Part shown: positions 9,126-17,293 of the stretch, piece after piece
Layout of the letters: every line of letters starts with the position of its first letter
Position numbering within the stretch: the first letter of the stretch is position 1
Assembly: GCA_046295975.1 (NCBI GenBank)
Contig: JBKBMG010000006.1
Location: 71,035-135,034 of the forward strand
Origin: UBA2357 sp046295975
GTDB taxonomy: Bacteria > Pseudomonadota > Gammaproteobacteria > Burkholderiales > Rhodocyclaceae
DNA: 64,000 bases
Direction of reading: 5' to 3'
Notes under the pieces: model-generated
The model's database searches: none
What the model saw: the letters and a program-made list of their open reading frames with translations, nothing else
Told to the model about the DNA's origin: nothing
Program-made: the position numbers and the translations under genes

Positions 9126-10127
9126 TCAGAAGGTGTAGCCGACGCTGACCGGCTGCGGGTCGAGGCGGTCGAGCAGTTTCAGCAGCGGCTTGAGCTCGCC
9201 ATAGCGCTGGCAGCTGCGGCGCAGATAGTCCATGACCAGCGGCATGTCCGCGAGGTAGCCGCGCTTGCCGTCGCGGTGGCACAGGCGGGCGAAGATGCCG
9301 AGCACCTTGAGGTGGCGCTGCACGCCCATCCACTCGAAATCGCGGTGAAAGTCGGCGAAATCGGCACGCACCGGCACGCCCAGCTTGCGTGCGGCCTCCC
9401 AGTAACGGATAAGCAGGTCGAGCACGAACTCCTCGTCCCAGCGGATGTAGGCGTCCTTGAGCAGCGACACCAGGTCGTAGCTGAGCGGGCCGTAGACTGC
9501 GTCCTGGAAATCGATCACGCCGGGATTGGCGTTGGCCAGATGCATGAGGTTGCGCGAGTGGTAGTCGCGATGCACGAAGACCTGCGGTTCGGCGAGATTG
9601 ACCGCGAGAATGCGCTCGAAGGTGGATTCCAGCGTCGCCAGCTGGGCGTCGTCGAGATCGACGCCGACGTGGCGGCCGATGTACCACTCGGGGAACAGGC
9701 GCATTTCGCGCAGCAGCAGTTCGCGCGAGTAGTCCGGCAGCACGCCCGGGCGGCTGCTGCGCTGCAGCGCGACGAGACTGGCGAGCGCATCCGCATACAA
9801 GGCGTGGGCATTGTCCGGCGCAAGCGCCTGCAGGTAGGTGGTGTCGCCGAGGTCGCTCATCAGCACGAAGCCGTGCTCGACGTCGTGGGCGAGCACGGTG
9901 GGTACGTGCACGCCGGCGTCGCGCATCAACTCGGCCACGCTCAGCCAGGGGCGGCAGTCCTCGTGCTCGGGCGGGGCGTCCATCACGATCAGGCTGGCCG
10001 CCCCGGCGTCGGCGGAAAGCCTGAAGTAGCGCCGGAAACTGGCGTCGGCCGAGGCCGGGGAGAGGTCGATCGCCCGCCCCGGAAGTTGCTGTTTCAACCA
10101 GTTTTCGAGCTGAACGAGTCTTTGCAC
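9126..10127 (-). CDS. amgK: N-acetylmuramate/N-acetylglucosamine anomeric kinase
   Basis: Aminoglycoside-phosphotransferase-fold kinase that phosphorylates the anomeric carbon of MurNAc/GlcNAc, feeding MurU in cell-wall salvage. The catalytic loop VFVHRDYHSRNLMH and the metal-binding VIDFQDAVYGPLSYDL lie in the second half of the protein. I chose GTG at 10127 (VQRLVQLENW) because GGAG lies 6 nt upstream. A GTG at 10139 would add four residues but lacks a ribosome site. The pair is divergent from lptD, the same context in which this salvage pair is known in pseudomonads. Assignment as AmgK rests on fold plus neighbour MurU. Confidence 0.86.
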   Translation of the reverse strand: MQRLVQLENWLKQQLPGRAIDLSPASADASFRRYFRLSADAGAASLIVMDAPPEHEDCRPWLSVAELMRDAGVHVPTVLAHDVEHGFVLMSDLGDTTYLQALAPDNAHALYADALASLVALQRSSRPGVLPDYSRELLLREMRLFPEWYIGRHVGVDLDDAQLATLESTFERILAVNLAEPQVFVHRDYHSRNLMHLANANPGVIDFQDAVYGPLSYDLVSLLKDAYIRWDEEFVLDLLIRYWEAARKLGVPVRADFADFHRDFEWMGVQRHLKVLGIFARLCHRDGKRGYLADMPLVMDYLRRSCQRYGELKPLLKLLDRLDPQPVSVGYTF

Positions 10128-10249
10128 CAGGGGCTCCACGGGCTTCGTGTAAAATCCGCGAGTTTATCAAATCGGCCTGACGGTCTGCGCGCCATCCCTG
10201 CCCGGGGAGGGGACCGCGCCCCGCCGGGGGATGTCGAGGGAGTCGACGC

Positions 10250-12496
10250 TTGCGAAATCCGGGACTGAATACCCGTATCAGGTTATTGCCGTGGGTCATC
10301 GGCTGCATTGCCTGGCCGCTGCATGCGGACCAGTCTGCCCCGCTGCAGGTGGCTCCGGAACTCCTCGTCGGGCCCGATGCGACCGAGGTCCGGGCGCAGC
10401 GCATTTATGGCACGCGGCAGTTCGAACTGGTTGCGGACGGCGATGCCGAGTTGCGCCGCGAGGGCCTGCAGGTCAACGCCGACCGCCTGACCTACCGCGA
10501 ACTGCTGGACGAGGTGGAAGCCGAGGGCAACGTGCGCATCGAGCGCGATGGCGACGTGATCAGTGGCCCGCGGGCACGCATGGTGATGCATGAGCGGGTC
10601 GGTGAGATGACGTCGCCAACCTACGTGCTGCGTGGCCCGCAGTCTCGCACTGACGGGGAGTCGAGGGATTTGCCGGGGGGGCGTGGTCAGGCCGAGGCGC
10701 TGTACTTCGAAGGGGAGAACCAGTACCGGCTGCGCGGTGCGACCTGGACCACCTGCGAGGCCCCGGACCCGGACTGGTACGTCAAGGCGGACGACCTGGC
10801 GCTGGACTACGATCGCGAGGTCGGTGTCGCGCGCGGGGGGTCGCTGGTGTTCAAGGACACCACCCTGTTGTGGTGGCCATGGGCGGATTTTCCGCTAGGC
10901 AGCAACCGCCAGTCCGGGCTGCTGCCGCCCACCATGGGCCTGTCCAACAAGACCGGGGTGGATGTGTCGATTCCCTACTATTGGAACATCGCCCCCAACT
11001 ACGACGCCACCATCGCCCCGCGCATCATGACGCGGCGCGGGGTGCAGATCGGCGGCGAGTTCCGATACCTGATGCCGGATTATCGCGGCGAGGCGCGTGC
11101 CGAGTGGATGCCGCGCGACAACGTCACCGGCGAGTCGCGCAGCCTGGGGGCACTGCAACACCAGCACCGGCTGGGCGCCAATCTGTTTGCCAGCCTCGAT
11201 CTCAACGCGGTGTCGGACGATCGTTATTTCGAGGACCTGAGTTCGCGCGTAGAGGGCGCCTCGCGCACCAACCTGTTGCGTGAAGGGCGTCTGTTCTACA
11301 ACGGCGGCGGATGGTGGACCGCGTCGGCGATGGTGCAGAGCTACCAGACGCTGGCGGATGCGGAGTCACCCTATCGCCGCGTGCCGCAACTGCGGCTGGA
11401 TGCCCGGCGGGCGGAGGGGCTGGGCGGCGCGGTGTTCGCCTTCGAGGGTGAGTACGTGAAGTTCGACCATCCCGACAGCGACCAGGCCACCGGTAGCCGT
11501 CTGCTCGCCTATCCGCAGGTGTCCTTTCCGTATGAGCAGGCCGGCTACTTCGTGACGCCCAAGCTCGGCTTTCATCACACCCGTTACGACATCGACCGCA
11601 ACGTGGTCGGCGGCCGCAGCGACATCACCCGCTCGATGCCGGTACTCACCATCGACAGCGGTGTGTTCTTCGAGCGCGACACCGCACTATTCGGCAACGC
11701 CTACCGCCAGACGCTGGAGCCACGGCTGATGTACGTGAGGGTGCCGTACCGTGAGCAGGCCGACATCCCGATCTTCGACACCGCGCGCTACGACTTCGGC
11801 TTCGCCCAGATTTTCAGCGAGAACCGCTATTCGGGCGCAGACCGCATTGCCGACGCCAATCAACTGACCGCCGCGGTCACCACCCGTTACATCGAACCCG
11901 CGTCCGGCATCGAACGTCTGCGGGCGACCATCGGTCAGCGCTATTACTTCGACGACCGGCGCGTGTTGCTGCCTGACGAGCGCGACAGCGGTTCGAACAA
12001 GACCGACTTGCTCGCCGCCCTCAGCGGTCGCATCACCACCACCGTCTCGCTCGACAGCGCGCTGCAATACAACATGCGCGACAACCTCACCGAGCGACTG
12101 AACCTCAGTGTGCGTTACCAGCCAGACCACGCCAAGGTGCTCAACCTGGGCTACCGGTTCTCGCGCGACGTGCTCCGCGACCTCGACGTGTCGGCGCAAT
12201 GGCCATTGGGTGGCCGCTGGTACGGGGTGACCCGGGTCAGCCGTTCGATCAAGGAGAAGCGCATTACCGAGGCGATAGGCGGACTGGAGTACGATGGCGG
12301 CTGCTGGGTGTTCCGCACCGCACTCCACCGTTTCGCCACCAATCCGGACAAGACCACCAATGCGGTGTTCTTCCAGCTCGAACTGAGCGGCCTGGGCAGC
12401 CTGGGCCCCAGCCCGGTCAATCTGCTACGGCGCAGCGTACCGGGCTATGGCAAGATCAACGACTCGCTGTCCGATCGCTACTTCGGCGCGGAATGA
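10250..12496 (+). CDS. lptD: LPS-assembly outer-membrane protein LptD
   Basis: Outer-membrane beta-barrel that, with LptE, inserts lipopolysaccharide into the outer leaflet. The 748-residue precursor has a signal peptide (about residues 1-26), an OstA/LptA-like periplasmic domain (about 40-150, including LQVNADRLTYRE and VRIERDGDVI), and a long beta-rich C-terminal barrel ending SLSDRYFGAE. The start is TTG at 10250, supported by GAGGGAG just upstream. The mature protein shows only two cysteines (TTCEAP and GGCWVF), compared with four in E. coli LptD. That would allow a single N-to-barrel disulfide. It heads the lptD-surA-pdxA-rsmA operon. Confidence 0.95.
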   Translation: MRNPGLNTRIRLLPWVIGCIAWPLHADQSAPLQVAPELLVGPDATEVRAQRIYGTRQFELVADGDAELRREGLQVNADRLTYRELLDEVEAEGNVRIERDGDVISGPRARMVMHERVGEMTSPTYVLRGPQSRTDGESRDLPGGRGQAEALYFEGENQYRLRGATWTTCEAPDPDWYVKADDLALDYDREVGVARGGSLVFKDTTLLWWPWADFPLGSNRQSGLLPPTMGLSNKTGVDVSIPYYWNIAPNYDATIAPRIMTRRGVQIGGEFRYLMPDYRGEARAEWMPRDNVTGESRSLGALQHQHRLGANLFASLDLNAVSDDRYFEDLSSRVEGASRTNLLREGRLFYNGGGWWTASAMVQSYQTLADAESPYRRVPQLRLDARRAEGLGGAVFAFEGEYVKFDHPDSDQATGSRLLAYPQVSFPYEQAGYFVTPKLGFHHTRYDIDRNVVGGRSDITRSMPVLTIDSGVFFERDTALFGNAYRQTLEPRLMYVRVPYREQADIPIFDTARYDFGFAQIFSENRYSGADRIADANQLTAAVTTRYIEPASGIERLRATIGQRYYFDDRRVLLPDERDSGSNKTDLLAALSGRITTTVSLDSALQYNMRDNLTERLNLSVRYQPDHAKVLNLGYRFSRDVLRDLDVSAQWPLGGRWYGVTRVSRSIKEKRITEAIGGLEYDGGCWVFRTALHRFATNPDKTTNAVFFQLELSGLGSLGPSPVNLLRRSVPGYGKINDSLSDRYFGAE

Positions 12497-12549
12497 CTTC
12501 GGGCCGTCCGGCGCGGCGGCCCCATCGCACATTGCTTCACGGAAACACC

Positions 12550-13875
12550 ATGACCCCAATCATGCTAAAGCTCCATCGTTCCTGCCTCGCCCTGGTGCTG
12601 GGCCTCGTCGTCACGCTCGGCGTGCAGCCGGCCGCCCAGGCGCAGCGGGCGATTCCGGTGGACCGCGTCGTCGCGGTGGTGAACAACGAGGTGATCACTG
12701 CGGTCGAGTTGCGCGCGCGGGTCGATCAGGCCGTCGCCCAGCTTGCCCGCCAGGGGGTGCAGATGCCACCACGCGAGGCCATCGAACGCCAGGTGCTCGA
12801 GCGCCTGGTGCTTGAGCGGGTGCAACTGCAATACGCCGCGGAAGCCGGGCTGCGCATAGACGATCCGTCGCTGGAGCGGGCGATCGCCCGGGTGGCCTCG
12901 AACAACCGGCTCACGGAAGAGGGCCTGCGTGAGGCGCTGGCCGCAGACGGCATCTCGTGGCAGCGATTTCGCGAGCAGATCCGCCAGGAGATGGTGATCA
13001 ACCGCATCCGCGAGCGCGAGATCGACAGCAGCATCGTCGTCACCGATGCCGAGGTCGACAACTTCATCGCCAACAACCCGGAAGCCTTTTCCGGCCGCGA
13101 GTACCTCGTCGCCCATATTCTGCTGCGGGCGCCGGAGTCGCCCTCGCAGTCGGACATCGCCCGGCTCGGCGAACAAGCCGACGGCATCATGCGCGAGCTT
13201 GCCGCCGGCGAGGATTTCGGCCGGCTCGCCGCAGCCCACTCCGATGCGCCCGACGCCATGAACGGCGGCGTGATTGGCTGGCGCAGCATGGACCGCCTGC
13301 CCGCGCTGTTTGCCGAGGCGGTTCGCACCCTGCGCCCGGGCGAAGTGTCGCCGGTGATTCGTAGCGCGGCCGGCCTGCACATCGTGATGTTCGTCGATGC
13401 GCGCGGGGGCGAACTGGCCGGCCCGTCCGAACTGGAGCAGACGCGGGCGCGCCACATCCTGCTGCGTACCTCCGAGGTCATGAGCGACAGCGATGCCGAA
13501 GCACGACTGCTCGGCCTGCGCGAGCGCATCGTAAACGGCGAGTCCTTCGAGGATCTGGCGCGCGTGCATTCGGCCGATCTGTCCGGTGCCCGCGGTGGTG
13601 ATCTTGGCTGGCTGGAACAGGGCGACACGGTGGCGGAGTTCGAGCGCACGATGAATGCCCTCGCGCCCGGCGAGGTCAGCATGCCGGTGCGTTCGCCATT
13701 CGGATGGCATCTGATCGAGGTGATCGAGCGCCGCGTGCAGGACGTCTCCGACGAACGCAAGCGCAATGCCGCGCGCAACGCGCTGCGCCAGCGCAAGTCG
13801 GAAGAAGCCTACGACGATTGGCTGCGCCAGCAGCGCGACAGCGCCTATGTCCAGTTCCGGCTGGATCAGGAATGA
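12550..13875 (+). CDS. surA: Periplasmic chaperone / peptidyl-prolyl isomerase SurA
   Basis: Periplasmic chaperone escorting outer-membrane proteins, including LptD encoded just upstream, to the BAM complex. It is 441 residues, with a signal peptide (about 1-31, ending AAQAQ). An N-terminal SurA chaperone domain begins with VDRVVAVVNNEVIT. Two parvulin PPIase repeats follow, each with a Gly-rich GG(V/D)IGW or GGDLGW segment (about 240 and 350). A C-terminal helix ends the protein. The ATG at 12550 follows GGAAA and precedes a well-formed signal peptide; the longer open frame upstream lies inside lptD. The stop overlaps pdxA (ATGA). Confidence 0.96.
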   Translation: MTPIMLKLHRSCLALVLGLVVTLGVQPAAQAQRAIPVDRVVAVVNNEVITAVELRARVDQAVAQLARQGVQMPPREAIERQVLERLVLERVQLQYAAEAGLRIDDPSLERAIARVASNNRLTEEGLREALAADGISWQRFREQIRQEMVINRIREREIDSSIVVTDAEVDNFIANNPEAFSGREYLVAHILLRAPESPSQSDIARLGEQADGIMRELAAGEDFGRLAAAHSDAPDAMNGGVIGWRSMDRLPALFAEAVRTLRPGEVSPVIRSAAGLHIVMFVDARGGELAGPSELEQTRARHILLRTSEVMSDSDAEARLLGLRERIVNGESFEDLARVHSADLSGARGGDLGWLEQGDTVAEFERTMNALAPGEVSMPVRSPFGWHLIEVIERRVQDVSDERKRNAARNALRQRKSEEAYDDWLRQQRDSAYVQFRLDQE

Positions 13876-14894
13876 GCGCTGCCGTAGCGCGACCGCTGCT
13901 CGCGGTCACCAGTGGCGAGCCCGGTGGTATTGGCCCCGAGCTGTGCGCCGCACTCGCAGCCCGTAACTGGCCGCTGCGGCTGGTGGTGCTGGGCGACCGG
14001 ACGCTGCTCGCGCAGCGCCTGGCCTGTCTGACGGACATTCAGCCGGTTCGCCTCATCGACTACCAACCCGGGGCGGACGGCCAAGGCGGCGACGCCGGTG
14101 TGCTCGAGGTGCTGCACCTGCCCCTGGCGGCAGATGCCCCCCCCGGGCGCCTGGATCCAGCCAATGCCGGCTACGTGCTGGGCCTGCTCGATCGTGCCTG
14201 CGACGGTTGCCGCAGCGGCGAATTTGCGGGCATGGTCACCGCGCCGGTGCACAAGGCCGTAATCAACGACGCGGGGATCGCGTTTTCCGGTCATACCGAA
14301 TACCTTGCCGAGCGTACCGGCACCGCCAGGGTGGTGATGATGTTGGTCGGTGGCGGCATGCGGGTTGCGCTGGCCACCACCCATTTGCCGCTGGCTGCCG
14401 TCCCCGGGGCGATCACGCCCGATCTGCTCGAGGACAGTCTGCGCATCCTCGATGCCGATCTACGCTGCCGCTTCCACCTTCCCAGGCCGCGCATCCTGGT
14501 GGCCGGGCTCAATCCCCACGCAGGCGAGGGGGGGCACATGGGGCGGGAGGAAATCGAAGTCATCATTCCCGCCCTCGAGCGCCTGCGCGCCCAGGGCATG
14601 CAGTTGTCCGGACCGTTGCCGGCCGACACGCTGTTCGTACCCGAGGCGCTCGCCCGCGGCGATGCGGTGCTGGCGATGTATCACGACCAGGGGTTGCCGG
14701 TGCTCAAGCACGCCAGCTTTGGCGGCGGGGTGAATGTCACGCTGGGTCTGCCCATCGTGCGGACCTCGGTGGATCATGGCACCGCACTCGATCTGGCCGG
14801 CAGCGGCCGGGCCGACCCGGGCAGCCTGTTCGCCGCGGTGGAACTGGCGGCGGCGATGACGACCGGTGGAGCCGACGCGATGGAGCCGGTGTGA
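13872..14894 (+). CDS. pdxA: 4-hydroxythreonine-4-phosphate dehydrogenase
   Basis: NAD-dependent oxidation and decarboxylation of 4-phosphohydroxy-L-threonine in the DXP-dependent vitamin B6 pathway. It is 340 residues, the normal length. Markers in order are TSGEPGGIGPEL at the N-terminus, APVHKAVIN, the metal-ligand His in FSGHTEYLAE, LNPHAGEGGHMGREE, the His in MYHDQGLPVLK, and TSVDHGTALDLAG at the C-terminus. The ATG overlaps the surA stop by 4 nt, and its own stop overlaps the next start by 1 nt, so translation is likely coupled. This surA-pdxA-rsmA order is classic for proteobacteria. Confidence 0.97.
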   Translation: MSAAVARPLLAVTSGEPGGIGPELCAALAARNWPLRLVVLGDRTLLAQRLACLTDIQPVRLIDYQPGADGQGGDAGVLEVLHLPLAADAPPGRLDPANAGYVLGLLDRACDGCRSGEFAGMVTAPVHKAVINDAGIAFSGHTEYLAERTGTARVVMMLVGGGMRVALATTHLPLAAVPGAITPDLLEDSLRILDADLRCRFHLPRPRILVAGLNPHAGEGGHMGREEIEVIIPALERLRAQGMQLSGPLPADTLFVPEALARGDAVLAMYHDQGLPVLKHASFGGGVNVTLGLPIVRTSVDHGTALDLAGSGRADPGSLFAAVELAAAMTTGGADAMEPV

Positions 14895-15676
14895 TGGAGT
14901 ATCGCGAGCACCGCGCGCGCAAGCGCTTCGGCCAGAACTTCCTGAGCGACCCCAACATCATCCGCAAGATCGTCGACGCCATCCGGCCGCGCCAGGGCGA
15001 AACCCTGGTCGAGATCGGCCCCGGTCTGGCGGCCATGACCGATCCACTGATCGAGCGCCTGGGGCACATGCACGTGGTCGAGATCGACCGCGACCTGATC
15101 GCGCGTCTGCGCGACCGCTACGCCCCCGCCCAACTGAGCATCCATGAAGGCGACGCGCTGAAGTTCGATTTCGCCAACCTGCCCGCGCCGCTGCGGGTGG
15201 TCGGCAACCTGCCCTACAACATCTCCACGCCACTGCTGTTCCATCTTGCCGGTTTCGCCGAACGTGTCACCGACATGGTGTTCATGCTGCAGAAGGAAGT
15301 CGTGATGCGCATGGTCGCGGAGCCGGGCAGCGACGATTACGGCCGCCTGTCGGTGATGCTGCAATACCGCTTCCGCATGGCGAGGCTGTTCGACGTGCCG
15401 CCAGGGGCCTTCACCCCCGCACCCAAGGTCGTCTCCAGCATCGTGCGCATGATTCCTAAGGACGCCGGTACCCTCGATGCGCGCGACGAGAATCTGCTTG
15501 GCCGCATCGTCACCGCCGCTTTTGGCCAACGCCGCAAGACGCTGCGCAACACCTTGCGCGCCTTTCTGAACGAGGCCGACTTTGCCGCCCTGGACCTGGA
15601 CCCGCAGTTGCGCGGCGAGGTGTTGTCGCTGGAACGCTTCGTCGCGATCAGCAACTACGTGGCCGACCGCGCCTGA
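14894..15676 (+). CDS. rsmA: 16S rRNA (adenine1518/1519-N6)-dimethyltransferase
   Basis: KsgA/RsmA dimethylates two adjacent adenines in the 3'-terminal hairpin of 16S rRNA late in 30S assembly; its loss confers kasugamycin resistance. It is 260 residues. Motif I, LVEIGPGLAAMTDPL, is around residues 37-51, the acidic SAM-binding VVEIDRDLI follows, and the catalytic motif IV NLPYNIS is near 105. The family-typical FGQRRKTLRNTLR lies near the C-terminus. The start overlaps the pdxA stop (TGATG). It is the last gene of the lptD operon; no strong intrinsic terminator follows. Confidence 0.97.
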   Translation: MEYREHRARKRFGQNFLSDPNIIRKIVDAIRPRQGETLVEIGPGLAAMTDPLIERLGHMHVVEIDRDLIARLRDRYAPAQLSIHEGDALKFDFANLPAPLRVVGNLPYNISTPLLFHLAGFAERVTDMVFMLQKEVVMRMVAEPGSDDYGRLSVMLQYRFRMARLFDVPPGAFTPAPKVVSSIVRMIPKDAGTLDARDENLLGRIVTAAFGQRRKTLRNTLRAFLNEADFAALDLDPQLRGEVLSLERFVAISNYVADRA

Positions 15677-15773
15677 AAGGTTGCTGTAGGCGATACCGAG
15701 GGGCGACTGTCAGATTTTCTTACACTTTTCCGCTGCTTTAGTCGGCGCTACGTCGATCGGGCTTCGGTTTGGG

Positions 15774-15789
15774 CGTGAATTGCTTCACG
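15774..15789. promoter_or_regulatory. Palindrome, candidate upstream activator site 1
   Basis: CGTGAA-TTGC-TTCACG is a perfect 16-bp inverted repeat with a GTGA-N6-TCAC core. It lies about 200 bp upstream of the -24/-12 promoter of the PEP-CTERM gene, 61 bp centre-to-centre from a second site of the same form. This spacing suits an enhancer-binding activator. Confidence 0.5.
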
Positions 15790-15833
15790 TTCATCCACCA
15801 GGGGATGCCGGATGTGTTTTTTCCGGCGACTGG

Positions 15834-15851
15834 GTGTGACATTCTTCACAC
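15834..15851. promoter_or_regulatory. Palindrome, candidate upstream activator site 2
   Basis: GTGTGA-CATTCT-TCACAC is a perfect inverted repeat of 18 bp sharing the GTGA-N6-TCAC core and right arm CTTCAC with the site at 15774-15789. It also fits a Crp-type site, but its distance from the promoter (about 140 bp to the -24 element) suits an enhancer better. The 366-nt gene-free stretch 15677-16042 holds these two sites, an AT-rich tract (15950-15975) and the -24/-12 element. Confidence 0.5.
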
Positions 15852-15989
15852 GTGATTTCGGGGCATGTCCGGCTGCCTTCGCGCACGCACCGGGGCGCTG
15901 TCGGGTGCGCCGACAATGTTCCGCACCGGTCCGAGATTGGCTCGCCAAAACATTTGAAAATATATTAAAAACAGTGTCTTGCGTCCGTA

Positions 15990-16005
15990 TGGCATGAAGT
16001 GTGCA
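15990..16005 (+). promoter_or_regulatory. Candidate sigma-54 (-24/-12) promoter
   Basis: TGGCAT-GAAGT-GTGCA matches TGGCAC-N5-TTGCA with the invariant GG and GC dinucleotides correctly spaced, differing at two less critical positions. The predicted start near 16015 leaves a leader of about 28 nt before the ATG at 16043. An AT-rich tract that could bend DNA lies just upstream. Confidence 0.6.
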
Positions 16006-16042
16006 GTAAGTGCTTCATTCAGTTGACCATCGGGAACAAGAT

Positions 16043-16849
16043 ATGCTGCAGATGCTGGGAAAAACGTGGGTTCGCGGGCTGTTGGGCGTGGCCTGTGCAG
16101 GATTCGCGACGGCGGCGAGTGCCTTGCCGCAGGTGACGATCGACTTCGATCACCAGGACATGTTCGGTGGCTTCGGCTACGACGTGGTGAACGTCACGGT
16201 GGGTGGCACGACCTACAAGAACGTCGCCGCAGGGCGTTTCGTCGGGAGTGCATCGGGTTACGAAGCTTATGGCATCGATTCCGGGATCTTTGTTGGCGGT
16301 CCGGACAACGTCTATATGTTTTGCTACGAGATCGACCAGCAGATCCGCAGCGGTGAGTCCGTGACCTACGAGATCCATTTCGCTGGCGACCAGGGCGCCG
16401 CGGCAAGCCGTACGCTGGCTTTCCTCGGCGCGGTCAACAGCCTGCTGGGCGGTGACATGTATGCCTGGGTACGGCCGGAGAACGCCTACCAGGCCGCCGC
16501 GATCCAGCTCGGCATCTGGGAGAGCCTGTACGAGACCAGCGATACCTGGAGTATCGCCAACGGCTTCTTCAAGGCCAGCAATCTGGACAAGGGCAAGAAC
16601 GGCGAGCTCAAGACGCTCGAGTGGCTGGATTTGTTCTTTGCCGAGATCGGCACCGCGCCGGCGCTGGATGATCGCTACGTGATGGTCTTGCGCGACGGCA
16701 ACGTGCCCGGCAACAAGGGCCGGCAGGACATGATCACGGCCGATCCGCCGTCTTCCACCAATCCTGTTCCGCTGCCCGGTTCGTTGGCTTTGGTAGGTCT
16801 GTCGCTGGTGCTGCTAGGCAGCCTGCGCCGGGCGCAGCGCACGGTCTGA
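16043..16849 (+). CDS. PEP-CTERM sorting-domain surface protein with probable Cys-Gln thioester domain
   Basis: A 268-residue exported protein. It has a signal peptide (about 1-27, ending ASALPQ) and a C-terminal sorting tail: PVPLPG, a hydrophobic helix (SLALVGLSLVLLG) and a basic SLRRAQR end, the form recognised by exosortases. The central domain carries FCYEID (about residue 95) and, about 55 residues on, AAIQLGIWE. A Cys in an aromatic-C-aromatic context and a Gln ahead of IW are the hallmarks of internal-thioester adhesion domains of surface proteins. The assignment is by motif only. The ATG at 16043 follows GGGAA; an upstream GTG (16010) would lie within the promoter region. No exosortase or PrsK/PrsR gene is in the window. 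It is not in an operon. Confidence 0.82.
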   Translation: MLQMLGKTWVRGLLGVACAGFATAASALPQVTIDFDHQDMFGGFGYDVVNVTVGGTTYKNVAAGRFVGSASGYEAYGIDSGIFVGGPDNVYMFCYEIDQQIRSGESVTYEIHFAGDQGAAASRTLAFLGAVNSLLGGDMYAWVRPENAYQAAAIQLGIWESLYETSDTWSIANGFFKASNLDKGKNGELKTLEWLDLFFAEIGTAPALDDRYVMVLRDGNVPGNKGRQDMITADPPSSTNPVPLPGSLALVGLSLVLLGSLRRAQRTV

Positions 16850-16947
16850 CGACCGGCGGCTGCCAGAACCGGCGGCGCTGCGGGTGGGGCGGCTGGTGCG
16901 CCCCCGCAGCCTGCGCGTCATGGGCGCGCCGGCTATGGGTGCGAACG

Positions 16948-17142
16948 CTATTGCCGCGAAGCCGGGCAGGTGTTGACGCCCAGCAGGGTGTAGGCCGGGC
17001 ACCAGCCGACCAGGCCGGTGAGCAGCGGCACGATGCCGATATAGGTCCATGGTGCGCCGATACCCATGATGGCCAGTGCGATCAGCACCAGCCCGGTGAC
17101 GATGCGCACGATCTTGTCGATTCCGCCAACATTGCTTTTCAT
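16948..17142 (-). CDS. DUF2892 (YgaP-type transmembrane) small membrane protein
   Basis: A 64-residue inner-membrane protein with two hydrophobic segments (IVRIVTGLVLIALAIMGI and YIGIVPLLTGLVGWCPAYTLLG), ending with the family's GWCPAYTLLGVNTC signature. This domain is often fused to or encoded near rhodanese-type sulfurtransferases and redox regulators; its function is not established. The ATG at 17142 is used because AGGAG lies 8 nt upstream; a GTG three codons earlier sits too close to it. The Crp/Fnr gene ends about 150 nt upstream on the same strand, and a perfect palindrome lies between the two genes. Confidence 0.85.
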   Translation of the reverse strand: MKSNVGGIDKIVRIVTGLVLIALAIMGIGAPWTYIGIVPLLTGLVGWCPAYTLLGVNTCPASRQ

Positions 17143-17263
17143 CGCGTTCACTCCTGTGTCGACTCGGATGCGGCGTCGGGGGGCGGTCGGACCTGGGGGT
17201 GTTCAAGCCCAGTAGCCTCCCGGGCCGCGTGACAACATTTAAGCAAACACTGATGTCGTGGTC

Positions 17264-17279
17264 TGTAACCTGGGTTACA
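17264..17279. promoter_or_regulatory. 16-bp palindrome, candidate Crp/Fnr-family operator
   Basis: TGTAACC-TG-GGTTACA is a perfect inverted repeat with a GTA-N8-TAC core, in the gap between the Crp/Fnr gene and the DUF2892 gene. No T-run follows on either strand, so it is unlikely to be a terminator. Its position 122 nt upstream of the DUF2892 start suits an operator. Confidence 0.45.
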
Positions 17280-17293
17280 TAGCGCAGCGCCGC

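Noticed and set aside
15834..15851. Crp-type binding site for cAMP receptor protein
   Set aside because: The half-sites fit Crp, but there is a second related palindrome and a -24/-12 promoter, and the distance is far from normal Crp positions. An enhancer site is the better reading, though Crp is not excluded.
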